DNA of 64,000 nucleotides from CAZVFX01 sp964626565 (GTDB taxonomy: Bacteria; Myxococcota_A; UBA9042; CAIXZC01): the NCBI GenBank assembly GCA_964626565.1, contig CAZVFX010000003.1, positions 52,352-116,351 of the forward strand, given 5' to 3'. The position numbers and the translations under genes are program-made. Of this stretch, positions 35,448-44,500 are shown piece by piece. Position 1 is the first letter of the stretch, and each line of letters opens with the position of its first letter. The notes beneath the pieces are model-generated. The model was not told the origin of the DNA. It ran no database searches and worked only from the letters and a program-made list of their open reading frames with translations.

Positions 35448-36371
35448 TCAGCCTTCCATTTCCTCGACGATCCGACCCAGGCTGTTGGCGAATGTGATGC
35501 GGACCTTCTTGTAGTCTTCGAGGATGTAGTCGAACAGCGGTCTTCGGTGGGGAGAAACCTTGTAGTCCCGGTCGGGGAAGACCGGGCCGAAATGCTCCTG
35601 GCCCGCGAATTTTTTGAAGCCGAAAGGCTTGAGGCGCAGTGCGGAGATTATGCCGTAAACTCTAATCAGGTGCTTGAACGCGTGGGTAATCTCCACCTGA
35701 CTTTCATACGCAGCAAACGCGGCCTCTTTGAGTTGCAGTTCCTCCGGGGTCAGAAAGAAGCGGTGGGCCTCTCCCTTATGCCACGGCGCAAAGCGAAGCG
35801 GCACCAGAAAGAATATCTCGTACGCGGGCAGTTCGTAGAAGGGGATCTTTACCCCCCCTGCAATGGAGAGCTGCCTCACTACACGAGCAGTTATGTAGTG
35901 AGACAGGTCGTGCTCCACGTGCCCGCCCTGCCAGGCCAGGGCCCACACCACGTCGGCCTTCTCGATCCTGGGCCTGATCGCTTCCTCAACGGACCCGACC
36001 AGGTGTCGGATCCGATTGCGCAAAGGAAGCGTCAACGCCCGGTCGGCAGGAACGCGCGCCAGGTCGATGAGTAGCTGGTAGATGTCGAGTTCCGAGTGCC
36101 CCATGAAGGTGAGCTGAGGGAGCTGGTAGCCTAGAATCGACATCGCGGCCACGCACTCGTGATACCTCAGACGGGCGTACTCCTGCGGATCCATGCCCGC
36201 GTGGGGCGCGAGGCCGTCACCGTTGGTCATCCACGCCACCTCGGCGCGCTCGTGGAGCCGGGCCAGCATGCCCGCGTACGGCAAGTCGTCGTCCTGGTGG
36301 GCGAAGATAAAGGCGTGCCGGTTGCCCGCGGCAAACAACTCTTCGGGATAAGGCACAAATCCAGGACTCAT
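35448..36371 (-). CDS. PIG-L (LmbE-like) family deacetylase
   Basis: The 307-residue protein carries the PIG-L zinc signature AHQDD (His25, Asp27, Asp28; commonly AHPDD) and GGHVEHDLSH (His151, His154, His158), supplying the third metal ligand. Family members remove N-acetyl groups from GlcNAc-containing lipids, mycothiol or antibiotic intermediates. Its ATG overlaps the aminotransferase stop as ATGA, so translation is coupled; I reject the longer upstream start. It ends the amino-sugar operon. A deacetylated amino sugar or glycoconjugate is the probable product. Confidence 0.85.
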   Translation of the reverse strand: MSPGFVPYPEELFAAGNRHAFIFAHQDDDLPYAGMLARLHERAEVAWMTNGDGLAPHAGMDPQEYARLRYHECVAAMSILGYQLPQLTFMGHSELDIYQLLIDLARVPADRALTLPLRNRIRHLVGSVEEAIRPRIEKADVVWALAWQGGHVEHDLSHYITARVVRQLSIAGGVKIPFYELPAYEIFFLVPLRFAPWHKGEAHRFFLTPEELQLKEAAFAAYESQVEITHAFKHLIRVYGIISALRLKPFGFKKFAGQEHFGPVFPDRDYKVSPHRRPLFDYILEDYKKVRITFANSLGRIVEEMEG

Positions 36372-37624
36372 GCAAGCTCCCCAATATGTTCCTTCACTTT
36401 GGCCACCGCTTCGAGGATGTCGTCGGTGTCTCCCGCCTCGCCCAGCAGATAGGGGTAGTGCAGCCAGCACCCTTCATCCAGGGCAAATTTTTCGCCCACC
36501 GGGAAGCTGAACTGAGCCAGAGTGTCGGCTGCTCTAATCCCGTCTCCGTACCGCTCCCGCAGCATGGGGAATTCATCAGTCGTCGCATTCATCAACGGAT
36601 TGTGCGGCAGGGGCGGATAGAAAATGCCGTCCATTTCGATCCCTTCCGCGGTGAGCGCTTCCAGGAACCCGTCGCGGTGGACGCCCTCGAACTGAGCGGC
36701 ATCATAGTTGAGGATAAACTGGTAGACGCCCCGCCTGGTCTCCCTGGGGTCTACCGGGACCGGGGTCAAACCACCGATTGCGGCCAGCCCTTCGGTCAGC
36801 CGTGTCGCATTACGATTCTTGATTTGCAGCAACTCGTCGGCCCGGGCCAGTTGGGCCAGCATCACGCCGCACTGCATTTCCGTCATTCTAGCGTTGTAGC
36901 CCAGGAGCCAGCCGTCGAACGAATCGTAGCCTTCTTCCTTCCTTCCGCAGTTGACCAGGGAGTGGACTTTTTCCGCGTACAAGTCGTCGTTGGTGGTAAT
37001 GAGCCCGCCCTCTCCCGAAGTAAGAATCTTGGAGGTCTGAAAGCTGAAGGAACCGAAATGACCCCAGCTCCCTACCCCCTTGTCCCGCCACTGGCTGCCG
37101 TGGGCGTGGGCACAGTCCTCGAGGAGTATCAGGTCGTACTTCTCGGCAATCTGAGTCAACCTGTCAAGGTCTGCTATACTGGACCCGAGGTGCACCGGGA
37201 CTATGGCCCTGGTACGATCGGTTACAGCCGCTTCCACCAGGTCGGGGTCGATACAGTAGTTATCGGGAGAAACGTCCACAAAAACCGGCACCGCATTGAT
37301 GTATACCGCACACGCCGCAGTAGCGATCCAGGTGGTACAGGGAACGATCACTTCATCGCCGGCCTTCACGCCTGCGGCGCGCAAGGCTATCTCCAACGAA
37401 ATTGAGCCGTTGGTGCAGCAGATTCCGTAACGTGCGTCCTGGTACGCGGCGAAGCTACGGCCCAACTCGGCGGCCCGCGGCTGGGGTTCCGGAAAGCCGC
37501 CCCAGTCGCTGTTTTCCACCGCATCGATAACAGCGTTTCGTTCGTCGTCGCTTCGCACCGGCCAGCGGGGCCAGCTTTTGCCTCCTCGCACCGGGACGCC
37601 GCCATTGATCGCCAGTTTCGACAT
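36368..37624 (-). CDS. DegT/DnrJ/EryC1/StrS family sugar aminotransferase
   Basis: The 418-residue PLP enzyme has the family landmarks: NGSISLEIAL near 72, the TTWIATA loop, LEDCAHAHGS (Asp170) and SFQTSKILTSGEGG with the PLP lysine Lys199. Such enzymes transaminate keto-sugars, or oxidise scyllo-inosose-like cyclitols in StrS relatives, for amino-sugar synthesis. AGGAGG precedes the ATG. It follows the GH4 gene by 10 bases and overlaps the deacetylase gene. Starting with AINGGxPVR is typical for the AHBA/StsC-like branch. Substrate unknown. Confidence 0.9.
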   Translation of the reverse strand: MSKLAINGGVPVRGGKSWPRWPVRSDDERNAVIDAVENSDWGGFPEPQPRAAELGRSFAAYQDARYGICCTNGSISLEIALRAAGVKAGDEVIVPCTTWIATAACAVYINAVPVFVDVSPDNYCIDPDLVEAAVTDRTRAIVPVHLGSSIADLDRLTQIAEKYDLILLEDCAHAHGSQWRDKGVGSWGHFGSFSFQTSKILTSGEGGLITTNDDLYAEKVHSLVNCGRKEEGYDSFDGWLLGYNARMTEMQCGVMLAQLARADELLQIKNRNATRLTEGLAAIGGLTPVPVDPRETRRGVYQFILNYDAAQFEGVHRDGFLEALTAEGIEMDGIFYPPLPHNPLMNATTDEFPMLRERYGDGIRAADTLAQFSFPVGEKFALDEGCWLHYPYLLGEAGDTDDILEAVAKVKEHIGELA

Positions 37625-37634
37625 GAGCTTCCTC

Positions 37635-38891
37635 CTAGATGAGATCTCGTTTGATCAACGCCTCCAGCACCCCGGCCGCCTTGCCGACCGAGGGTACGAG
37701 AGGATTCGCCTGAAGTGCCAGAAATGCCTTGTCGCGATCCCGGTTCACCGCGGCCTTGATAGCCAGCCGCTCGTACGCCTTTACCTGGGAGATGAGCCCC
37801 ATGATGGAGGCTTCCACTTCGCCGATATGCAGCGGTTCGACGCCCGCGCTGGAGAGCATGGACGGAATCTCGACACAGGCATCCCCGGGCAGCCCTTCGA
37901 TCGCGCTGTGGTTCAGCGTGTTGACTATGAGTTTGGCAGGTTTGGGACGGCTGAGCGCCTCCATCACCTCCACGGCAACCCGGGAATACCAGGCGCCGCC
38001 CCGTTCGGTGAGCAGCGCCGGTTTGAGCGAGTTCGCGGGGTCTGCGTAGTACTCAAGCAGATTCTCCTCAATCTCCATCACTTCCTCGGCCCGGGTCCGC
38101 TCCTTCTCAAGGAGTTTCTCCATCATCTGGTCCGGCGCATAGAAGTAACGCACATAGGACGATGGAATCATGCCGAGTGCCGCGAGGAATCCAGCGGGGT
38201 ACTCGAGCTCCGGGATGTTCTTGGGGCCGTAGGCCGATTCCAGACTCTCGATGAGATAGGGCAGCACGTCCTTCTCGTCGATGATAATCTTCCTTGCCCA
38301 CCCCAGGTGGTTCAGCCCCACCCAGTCCATATCCACCAGGTCCGGTTCGGTACGCATGTGCCTGGCGACGTCCATCTGGAACTCCTTGGGGACGTTGCAC
38401 AAACCAACGCAGCGGGTGGTGGCGAATCGGCATATAGCCTCGGTAACTATGCCTGCGGGGTTGGTGAAATTTATAAGCCACGCCTTGGGGTTTACGTCCC
38501 GGACCTTACGGGCCATGTCGAGAATTACGGGGATGGTCCGAAGCGCCTTGGCAAAGCCGCCCACCCCGGTGGTCTCCTGCCCGATGAGCCCCCGGTCGAG
38601 CCCCATCAGAATATCCTCGTGCCTCGCCTCCTGGCCGCCGACGCGGATCTGAAACACGACAAACTGGGCGCCATCCACGGCCGCCTCGAAGCTGTCGGCA
38701 GCCTCCACAATCAGGTCGGAATTGAGCCCACGGGACATGCGCCCGGAAAAACCGGCCACAGTTTCCAGCCGCTCCCGGTCGATGTCGAAAAGGGAAGCGG
38801 TGCTGACACCGCCGTTGACCTGCCACAGGGCAAGCCCCTCAATAAGTTCCGGGGTGTAGCTGCTGCCACCACCGATAATCGCCACTTTCAT
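37635..38891 (-). CDS. Glycoside hydrolase family 4 enzyme (NAD- and metal-dependent)
   Basis: The 418-residue protein begins with the NAD-binding GH4 signature VAIIGGGSSYTPELI and has the metal-binding pair Cys165 (GLCN) and His195 (LNHLGW), with NFTNPAGIVTEA before them. GH4 enzymes cleave 6-phospho-glycosides or alpha-galactosides/glucuronides by transient oxidation at C3. Presence next to a sugar kinase, rather than a PTS transporter, suggests that the kinase provides the phosphosugar. Start after GAGGAG, with ATGA overlap to the kinase stop. Confidence 0.9.
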   Translation of the reverse strand: MKVAIIGGGSSYTPELIEGLALWQVNGGVSTASLFDIDRERLETVAGFSGRMSRGLNSDLIVEAADSFEAAVDGAQFVVFQIRVGGQEARHEDILMGLDRGLIGQETTGVGGFAKALRTIPVILDMARKVRDVNPKAWLINFTNPAGIVTEAICRFATTRCVGLCNVPKEFQMDVARHMRTEPDLVDMDWVGLNHLGWARKIIIDEKDVLPYLIESLESAYGPKNIPELEYPAGFLAALGMIPSSYVRYFYAPDQMMEKLLEKERTRAEEVMEIEENLLEYYADPANSLKPALLTERGGAWYSRVAVEVMEALSRPKPAKLIVNTLNHSAIEGLPGDACVEIPSMLSSAGVEPLHIGEVEASIMGLISQVKAYERLAIKAAVNRDRDKAFLALQANPLVPSVGKAAGVLEALIKRDLI

Positions 38892-39907
38892 AACGCGAAC
38901 TCCTCTCGTACCACCAGATGCATTCCCGAATAATCGGCTTCGACCCCCATTTCACACGCCAGATCCATGGCGTAAAGAACTCCTCCGGCGACAGGCCTTA
39001 GGGCCAGCGCCACCGGGAACACCCGGGGAAACTCGTTCTTCACGTCGGAAAGCAGCGAGTCGGTCACATGTCCGGTGGCGCCCTTCTGCAGAACGCTGCC
39101 GCCCATCACCAGCGGAAACGACTCATCAGCCGAGAAGAGCTGCCTCGCTACCGCCCCCACCGACAGCCCCAGTTCAGTTCCCGCCCACTCAAGGATGGAG
39201 ATGGATACCTCATCGCCGCCCGCCGCGGCTTCGAACACCAGCGGCGCCAGCATCCCGGGGTTGAAGCTGTCGATGTACTTGCCGTGCCCTTTCGCCCGAT
39301 TGTCAGCCAGAAAATAGTCGACAATGTCGTCCAGCCGTTCCAACTTCAGACGGGTCATGAGCAGATCAACCAGGGCAGTCTCCGGACCACGCCCATCTTG
39401 AGAGCGGAAGGTGCGTCGCAAGGCCTGGACTCCGATGTCGGAAGCGCTGCCCAAATCGCCGAATTCCGGACCGTGGCCGCCGACGCGGAACCGCTCGCCG
39501 CGGCTGTTGGCGCCCATGGCATTACACCCCGTACCCGAAACCACACCTACGCCCACACCGTCGTCGGTGCCGGCCCGCAAGGCCAGGTAGGCGTCGTTGA
39601 CCAGGTCCAGCGGTACGCCGGGCATCAACTCCTCGAACGCACCCCGAATAACAACGTCGTCCTTGGGCCGGTCGAGGCCTGCGATCCCCAGGCCGGCAGC
39701 GGCCACATCTTCCCGGGGAGCCCCCAGTCCGTCGAGCGCGGCCTCGATAAGCCGGCCCCACTCGTCCCGGGCCCGCTTGATACCACACCCCTGGTAGTTG
39801 GTGCCGCCCCCGGTGACTGAGCAGCAACGCCCGTCCGCAAGGGACACTGCGGCACACTCAGTCTTAGTGCCGCCCCCATCCACCCCGATGACTATGCTTT
39901 GGCCCAT
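38888..39907 (-). CDS. BadF/BadG-type ATPase, N-acetylglucosamine-kinase-like sugar kinase
   Basis: The 339-residue protein has the ASKHA phosphate-1 motif DGGGTKTE (10-17), the GGGTNYQGCG loop, AGLGIAGLDRP and the second phosphate motif VSGTGCNAMG. These fit the BadF/BadG/BcrA/BcrD family branch that contains mammalian NAGK and bacterial GlcNAc/GlcN kinases. Expected role: ATP-dependent phosphorylation of an amino sugar such as N-acetylglucosamine or a muropeptide sugar. It begins 6 bases after the TPR gene and overlaps the GH4 gene. There is no benzoyl-CoA reductase context, so the reductase-activator role is unlikely. Confidence 0.85.
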   Translation of the reverse strand: MGQSIVIGVDGGGTKTECAAVSLADGRCCSVTGGGTNYQGCGIKRARDEWGRLIEAALDGLGAPREDVAAAGLGIAGLDRPKDDVVIRGAFEELMPGVPLDLVNDAYLALRAGTDDGVGVGVVSGTGCNAMGANSRGERFRVGGHGPEFGDLGSASDIGVQALRRTFRSQDGRGPETALVDLLMTRLKLERLDDIVDYFLADNRAKGHGKYIDSFNPGMLAPLVFEAAAGGDEVSISILEWAGTELGLSVGAVARQLFSADESFPLVMGGSVLQKGATGHVTDSLLSDVKNEFPRVFPVALALRPVAGGVLYAMDLACEMGVEADYSGMHLVVREEFAL

Positions 39908-39913
39908 GAGCGC

Positions 39914-40654
39914 CTATTCCAACTCCTTGAGCTTCTTCTTTGCGTATTGCCTGGCATCTTCAGTCTCCCAATCCATGTCTTTGGGAGATTTGGAATCGTT
40001 GATGCACTTCATATAGGTTGCCTTTGCCTTCTCCTTCTTCCCAACCGCGGCGTACCCCTGGGCCAACTCGAGAAGCATGTCGGGATCGTGGGGGTTGAGC
40101 TTGCCGCCCTTCTCCAGCAGTTCGAGGCCCTTGGCGCTATCCCCCCAGGAAATGAGACCGGGGAGATCCCGGTACAGTGCGCCGAGCATCATGTACGCTT
40201 CGAACCGCTTCGGCTCGTCGGAAATCATCTCTTCCAGGAATTTCTTGATGTTCTTCGATTCCTTGAGCGCGGATTGCCACCCTTCTCCCGCCTTTGACTT
40301 GAACAGAGTCATGGCCCACATGAGGCGGCCGTCGTAGTCTTTGGGATTCTTGTCCAGCACCCGCTGCGCACACTCGACGCCACGCTCCGCCGCCTTCTGC
40401 TGCTTTTTCCCTTCCAGCCGATGGGCGTAGAAATAGGCGGTGCGGCCGCAGAAAATCTGGATCTTCTTTTCGTCCGGATATTTGGCAGCCAGCTCAGCCG
40501 AGATTCGCGCGGCTTCGCCGTGCTGCGCGAGGTTAGCCCTCAACTTGTAAATCCGGTAGAGCCCGTCCCACTCCTCTTTGGTGACCTTCTTCTCGGCGAA
40601 GGCGAGGGCGGGCAGGAGAAGACATGAGATAACAACCGCCAGTGACCTGACCAT
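39914..40654 (-). CDS. Exported TPR protein, paralogue of the next gene upstream
   Basis: The 246-residue protein has a Sec signal peptide (cleavage after AFA, ~21) and TPR-like helical repeats through ~225. The segment RFEAYMMLGALYRDLPGLISWGD followed by KGLELLEKGGKLNPHDPDMLLELAQGY is almost shared with the upstream gene. The C-terminus ends in WETEDARQYAKKKLKELE. A perfect GAAAGGAGG lies before ATG 40654, so the 13 upstream codons are dropped. It sits in the amino-sugar operon, 6 bases before the kinase gene. It may be a periplasmic scaffold; no partner is evident. Confidence 0.8.
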   Translation of the reverse strand: MVRSLAVVISCLLLPALAFAEKKVTKEEWDGLYRIYKLRANLAQHGEAARISAELAAKYPDEKKIQIFCGRTAYFYAHRLEGKKQQKAAERGVECAQRVLDKNPKDYDGRLMWAMTLFKSKAGEGWQSALKESKNIKKFLEEMISDEPKRFEAYMMLGALYRDLPGLISWGDSAKGLELLEKGGKLNPHDPDMLLELAQGYAAVGKKEKAKATYMKCINDSKSPKDMDWETEDARQYAKKKLKELE

Positions 40655-40708
40655 CAACAAACCTCCTTTCGCTGCCGGACGTAATGTAGCCAAGACAGGG
40701 TGCTTAAG

Positions 40709-41392
40709 TCAAAGCTTCTTGAGCATCTTCAGTGCGTATGCACGCGCATCTTCAGTTTCCCACTCACGGTTGGGAGGAGGGGTGCTTTCGTCGATCACCT
40801 TCCGGTACGCGACCCGCGCATCGGCCTTCCTGCGCACCTTGGCGTAAGCCGCGGCCAGTTCCAGGAGGACTTCCGGATCCCGGGGTGCGAGGCTGGCGGC
40901 TTTCTCCAGCATCTTCACCCCTTTCTTCTTGTCGCCCCAGGAGATCAGGGGCGGCAATTCACGGTAGAGCACCCCTTTCATCATGTACGCCTCAAAACGG
41001 TCCGGCTCATCCGCTATCAAATCGTCGATGTACCCTCTGATCTTCCTAGCTTCCCGCAGCGCCGCAGGGATCCCTTCGGCCATGCGCGCCTGAAACTGGT
41101 TGAGCACCCACCAGTACCGGGCATCGTAGTCGTGGGGGTCCATGCGCATGATCCGGCCGGCTGCGGCCACCCCCTGAGATGCTACCTCTCGCTTCCGGCC
41201 GTGGTCCTTGAGACGATGGGCGCAGTAGTATTGCGTAATCGCGCAGAACAACTGAACCTCCCGGTCTTCCGGGTAGGTGGCCGCCAGGCCCGCAGCACCT
41301 GCGGCAGCCGCCCGGTGCATCTCCAGATTGTCGCGTTTGGCGTAGATCTCCATCAACTCCTGCCACTCATGCTCCGACACCTTGCGGGTCAT
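40709..41392 (-). CDS. Cytoplasmic TPR protein, tandem paralogue
   Basis: The 227-residue protein is aligned end to end with the downstream exported TPR protein (for example RFEAYMMKGVLYRELPPLISWGD, DPEVLLELAAAYAKV, REWETEDARAYALKMLKKL), but lacks its signal peptide. Duplication with one copy targeted outside and one kept inside is inferred. GGAGGAG precedes ATG 41392; the longer upstream frame starts in a region without a ribosome binding site. It is the first gene of the six-gene leftward operon and diverges from lipoprotein J. Function unknown. Confidence 0.78.
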   Translation of the reverse strand: MTRKVSEHEWQELMEIYAKRDNLEMHRAAAAGAAGLAATYPEDREVQLFCAITQYYCAHRLKDHGRKREVASQGVAAAGRIMRMDPHDYDARYWWVLNQFQARMAEGIPAALREARKIRGYIDDLIADEPDRFEAYMMKGVLYRELPPLISWGDKKKGVKMLEKAASLAPRDPEVLLELAAAYAKVRRKADARVAYRKVIDESTPPPNREWETEDARAYALKMLKKL

Positions 41393-41440
41393 GGGCTCCT
41401 CCTGGTTTGCCGCACCGAGATTAGCGCACCAGGTGTGCTG

Positions 41441-41467
41441 TTGCAAGATGGTGGTTTCTGGTATAGT
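41441..41467 (+). promoter_or_regulatory. Extended -10 promoter for lipoprotein J
   Basis: TGG-TATAGT (41459-41467) forms an extended -10 box 36 bases upstream of the ATG at 41504. A -35-like TTGCAA (41441-41446) is 15 bases away, short but acceptable with the TGn motif. Confidence 0.45.
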
Positions 41468-41503
41468 GGTCAAAGCACTCAAGCAACGCGGAGGTGCGCG
41501 GTT

Positions 41504-44500
41504 ATGCGCCAGTTGATCGCAGTCATTTTTACGCTTCTCGCCGGGGCCGCATGTGCCGGATCGGGTGGGGTAGCGCTCCTCAACGACCAGGGCGGCGGTG
41601 ACCTCGACGCGGCAGTCATGCCGGATGCCGGACTACCCGACCGGGGAGGGCCGGCGGACGTTCCGTTCGATCCGGGCGGCCCCGAGGACAGCAAGCAGGA
41701 ATTCGTCTCCTGCATGGCAGGCACCGGGTGTTTCGGTGAACCGTGCGACGACGGCGGGGACTGCCTGTCCGGATTTTGCGTAGATCACATGGGCAACCAG
41801 GTGTGCTCTGAAGCGTGCGTGGAGGAGTGCCCCGCAGGCTGGTCGTGCCAGCAGGTTTCGGGGCTGGGCCCTGACCTGACTTTCGTTTGCGTTTCCGATT
41901 TCCGGGTGCTCTGCCGACCTTGCACCGACAACGACGACTGCGCCAGCACCTCGGGGCAGGAGGACCTGTGCGTCACATACGGCGCTTCCGGACGTTTCTG
42001 CGGCGCAGCCTGCGGTGAAGAGAAACAGTGCCCGGAAGGGTACAACTGTGAGGACGTAGGGGCCGCAGGAGAATCGCTGTTCCAATGTGTCGCCGACGCG
42101 GAAGAGTGCGAGTGTTCAGACCTGGCGGTGGAACTGGCGGAGCACACGGTTTGCGAGGTGTCCAACGACTTCGGAACCTGCGAAGGTATCAGGAAGTGCA
42201 CCTCCGGCGGCCTCACCGCGTGCGACGCGGACGAACCTGCGGCTGAGCAGTGCAACGGTTCAGACGACAATTGCGATGGCGAAACCGACGAGGCAACGTG
42301 CGACGACGACAACGATTGCACCGAGGACCTGTGCGAAGGCGTCGATGGGTGTGCTTTCGAACCGCTGGAAGGAACCACCTGCGACGACCTCAACCCCTGC
42401 ACCGTCACCGACCACTGCGTGAGCGGCGATTGCGTGGGGACAGCAGTGCAGTGCGACGACGGCAACCCCTGCACCGATGACCTGTGCGACGGTCAGTCGG
42501 GATGTATTTTTGAGGCCAACAGCGATATCTGTGATGACGGGGACCCCTGCACCATTGGAGACCTGTGCGTGGAAGGAGAATGCCAGGGCACCGCGGTGGA
42601 GTGCGACTGCGTGGCCGATACCGATTGTGCAGCCTTTGAAGATGGCGACCTCTGCAACGGGACACTCTATTGCGACAAGTCGGGAGTGCAATTCAAGTGC
42701 GCCGTCGCCCCGGACACGATTGTCGTCTGCCCGCCGCCCGCAGGACCCGACGCAGCCTGTCTGCAAGCATCGTGCGCGCCGGTCACCGGCGCCTGTTCAC
42801 TGACCCCGGCCAACGAAGGGCAAGTGTGCAGCGACGGCGACCAGTGCACCTATGGTGAAAGCTGCTTCCAGGGGACCTGCAGTGGGGGCGCCGAGCTGAA
42901 CTGCAATGACGCGAACCAGTGCACCGCGGACTCCTGCAACCCCGACTCGGGCTGCCAGCACTCGCCGGTGAACGGAGGGTGCAACGACGGCGATTCGTGC
43001 ACCGGCCCGGACGCCTGTTTTGACGGGCAGTGCGCGGCCGGTCCGCCCCTTAATTGCGATGACAACAACCAGTGCACCGCGGACAATTGCGACTCCGCGC
43101 TCGGGTGCACCCATCTATACCTGGATCAGGGGTGCGACGACGGCAACCAGTGCACCATGGGCGACCATTGCGAAGGAGGCCTGTGCCTGCCTTCCTCCAT
43201 GCTCGGATGCGACGACGGCAACCCGTGCACGGATGATTCGTGCAACTCCCAAACCGGCTGCCTTCACACCCACAACAACGCAGCCTGCAGCGACGGCAAC
43301 CAGTGCTCCTCCAACGACTACTGCCAGGACGGAACGTGCCAGCCCGGCGAAGAGTTGGATTGTGAAGACAACAACCAGTGCACAGAGGACGTATGCAACC
43401 CACTCCTCGGATGCCTGCACACCAACAACGCCGGCGTTTGCGACGACGTGGACCCGTGCACGCTCCAGGACAAATGCTCCGGCGGGGTGTGCGTCGGCAC
43501 GACGCCGAAGGACTGCAACGACGACAACCCGTGTACGGATGACAAATGCATCCCCATGGCCGGCTGCTCCTACGACAACAACGACAACCCGTGTGATGAC
43601 GGAAACTCCTGCACGACGGGAGACAAATGTGCGGCGGGAAGCTGCCAGCCCGGGGAACCTTCCTCCTGTGAAGACGGCAACGTCTGCACCGACGATGCTT
43701 GCGTCCAGGGGCAGGGCTGTGTTCACGAACCCAACGACGCCGGGTGCGACGACCTCAACGAGTGCACCACCGGAGATACTTGCAAGCAAGGTCAGTGCAG
43801 CGGCACCGGGTCGCTGGAATGCGACGACGGCAAGCCGTGCACCAAGGACATTTGCCTCCCCGGCGGCGGCTGCCTTCATGAGGACGCTGAAGCCCCGTGC
43901 TCGGACGGAGACCCGTGCACCGTGGGCGACGTGTGCGAGGCGGGAGAATGCGTGTCCGGTCCCGCACCCGACTGCGACGACGGCAACCCCTGCACCGACG
44001 ACTCGTGCGGAGCCGACGGGGCCTGCGACCACGCCCCCAACCAGGCTGCTTGCGACGATGGAAATCCTTGCACAATTGGTGACCACTGCGACGACGGCTG
44101 GTGCGCACCGGAAGGGCCGCTGGATTGCAACGACGACAACCTGTGCACCACCGATAACTGCGACCCGTTGCAGGGATGCATCTACACGTTGAACTCCAAC
44201 CCCTGTAATGACAACGACGCTTGCACCATAAACGACCTGTGCGGAGCGGGAAGCTGCGGCGGGGGCGGTTCATTGAACTGTGAGGACGCCAATCCGTGCA
44301 CCGTAGACAGTTGCGACCCCGCGGCCGGCTGCATCCACTTGTGGGCCGACGCTCCGTGCGACGATTTCAACCCCTGCACCGAAGGGGATCATTGCGACGA
44401 GGGAGTGTGCAAGCCGGGTTCGACGGTAGGATGCGATGACCAGGATGTCTGCACAGACGATTCGTGCGACGTGCAGGCCGGGTGCGTGCACACCCACAAC

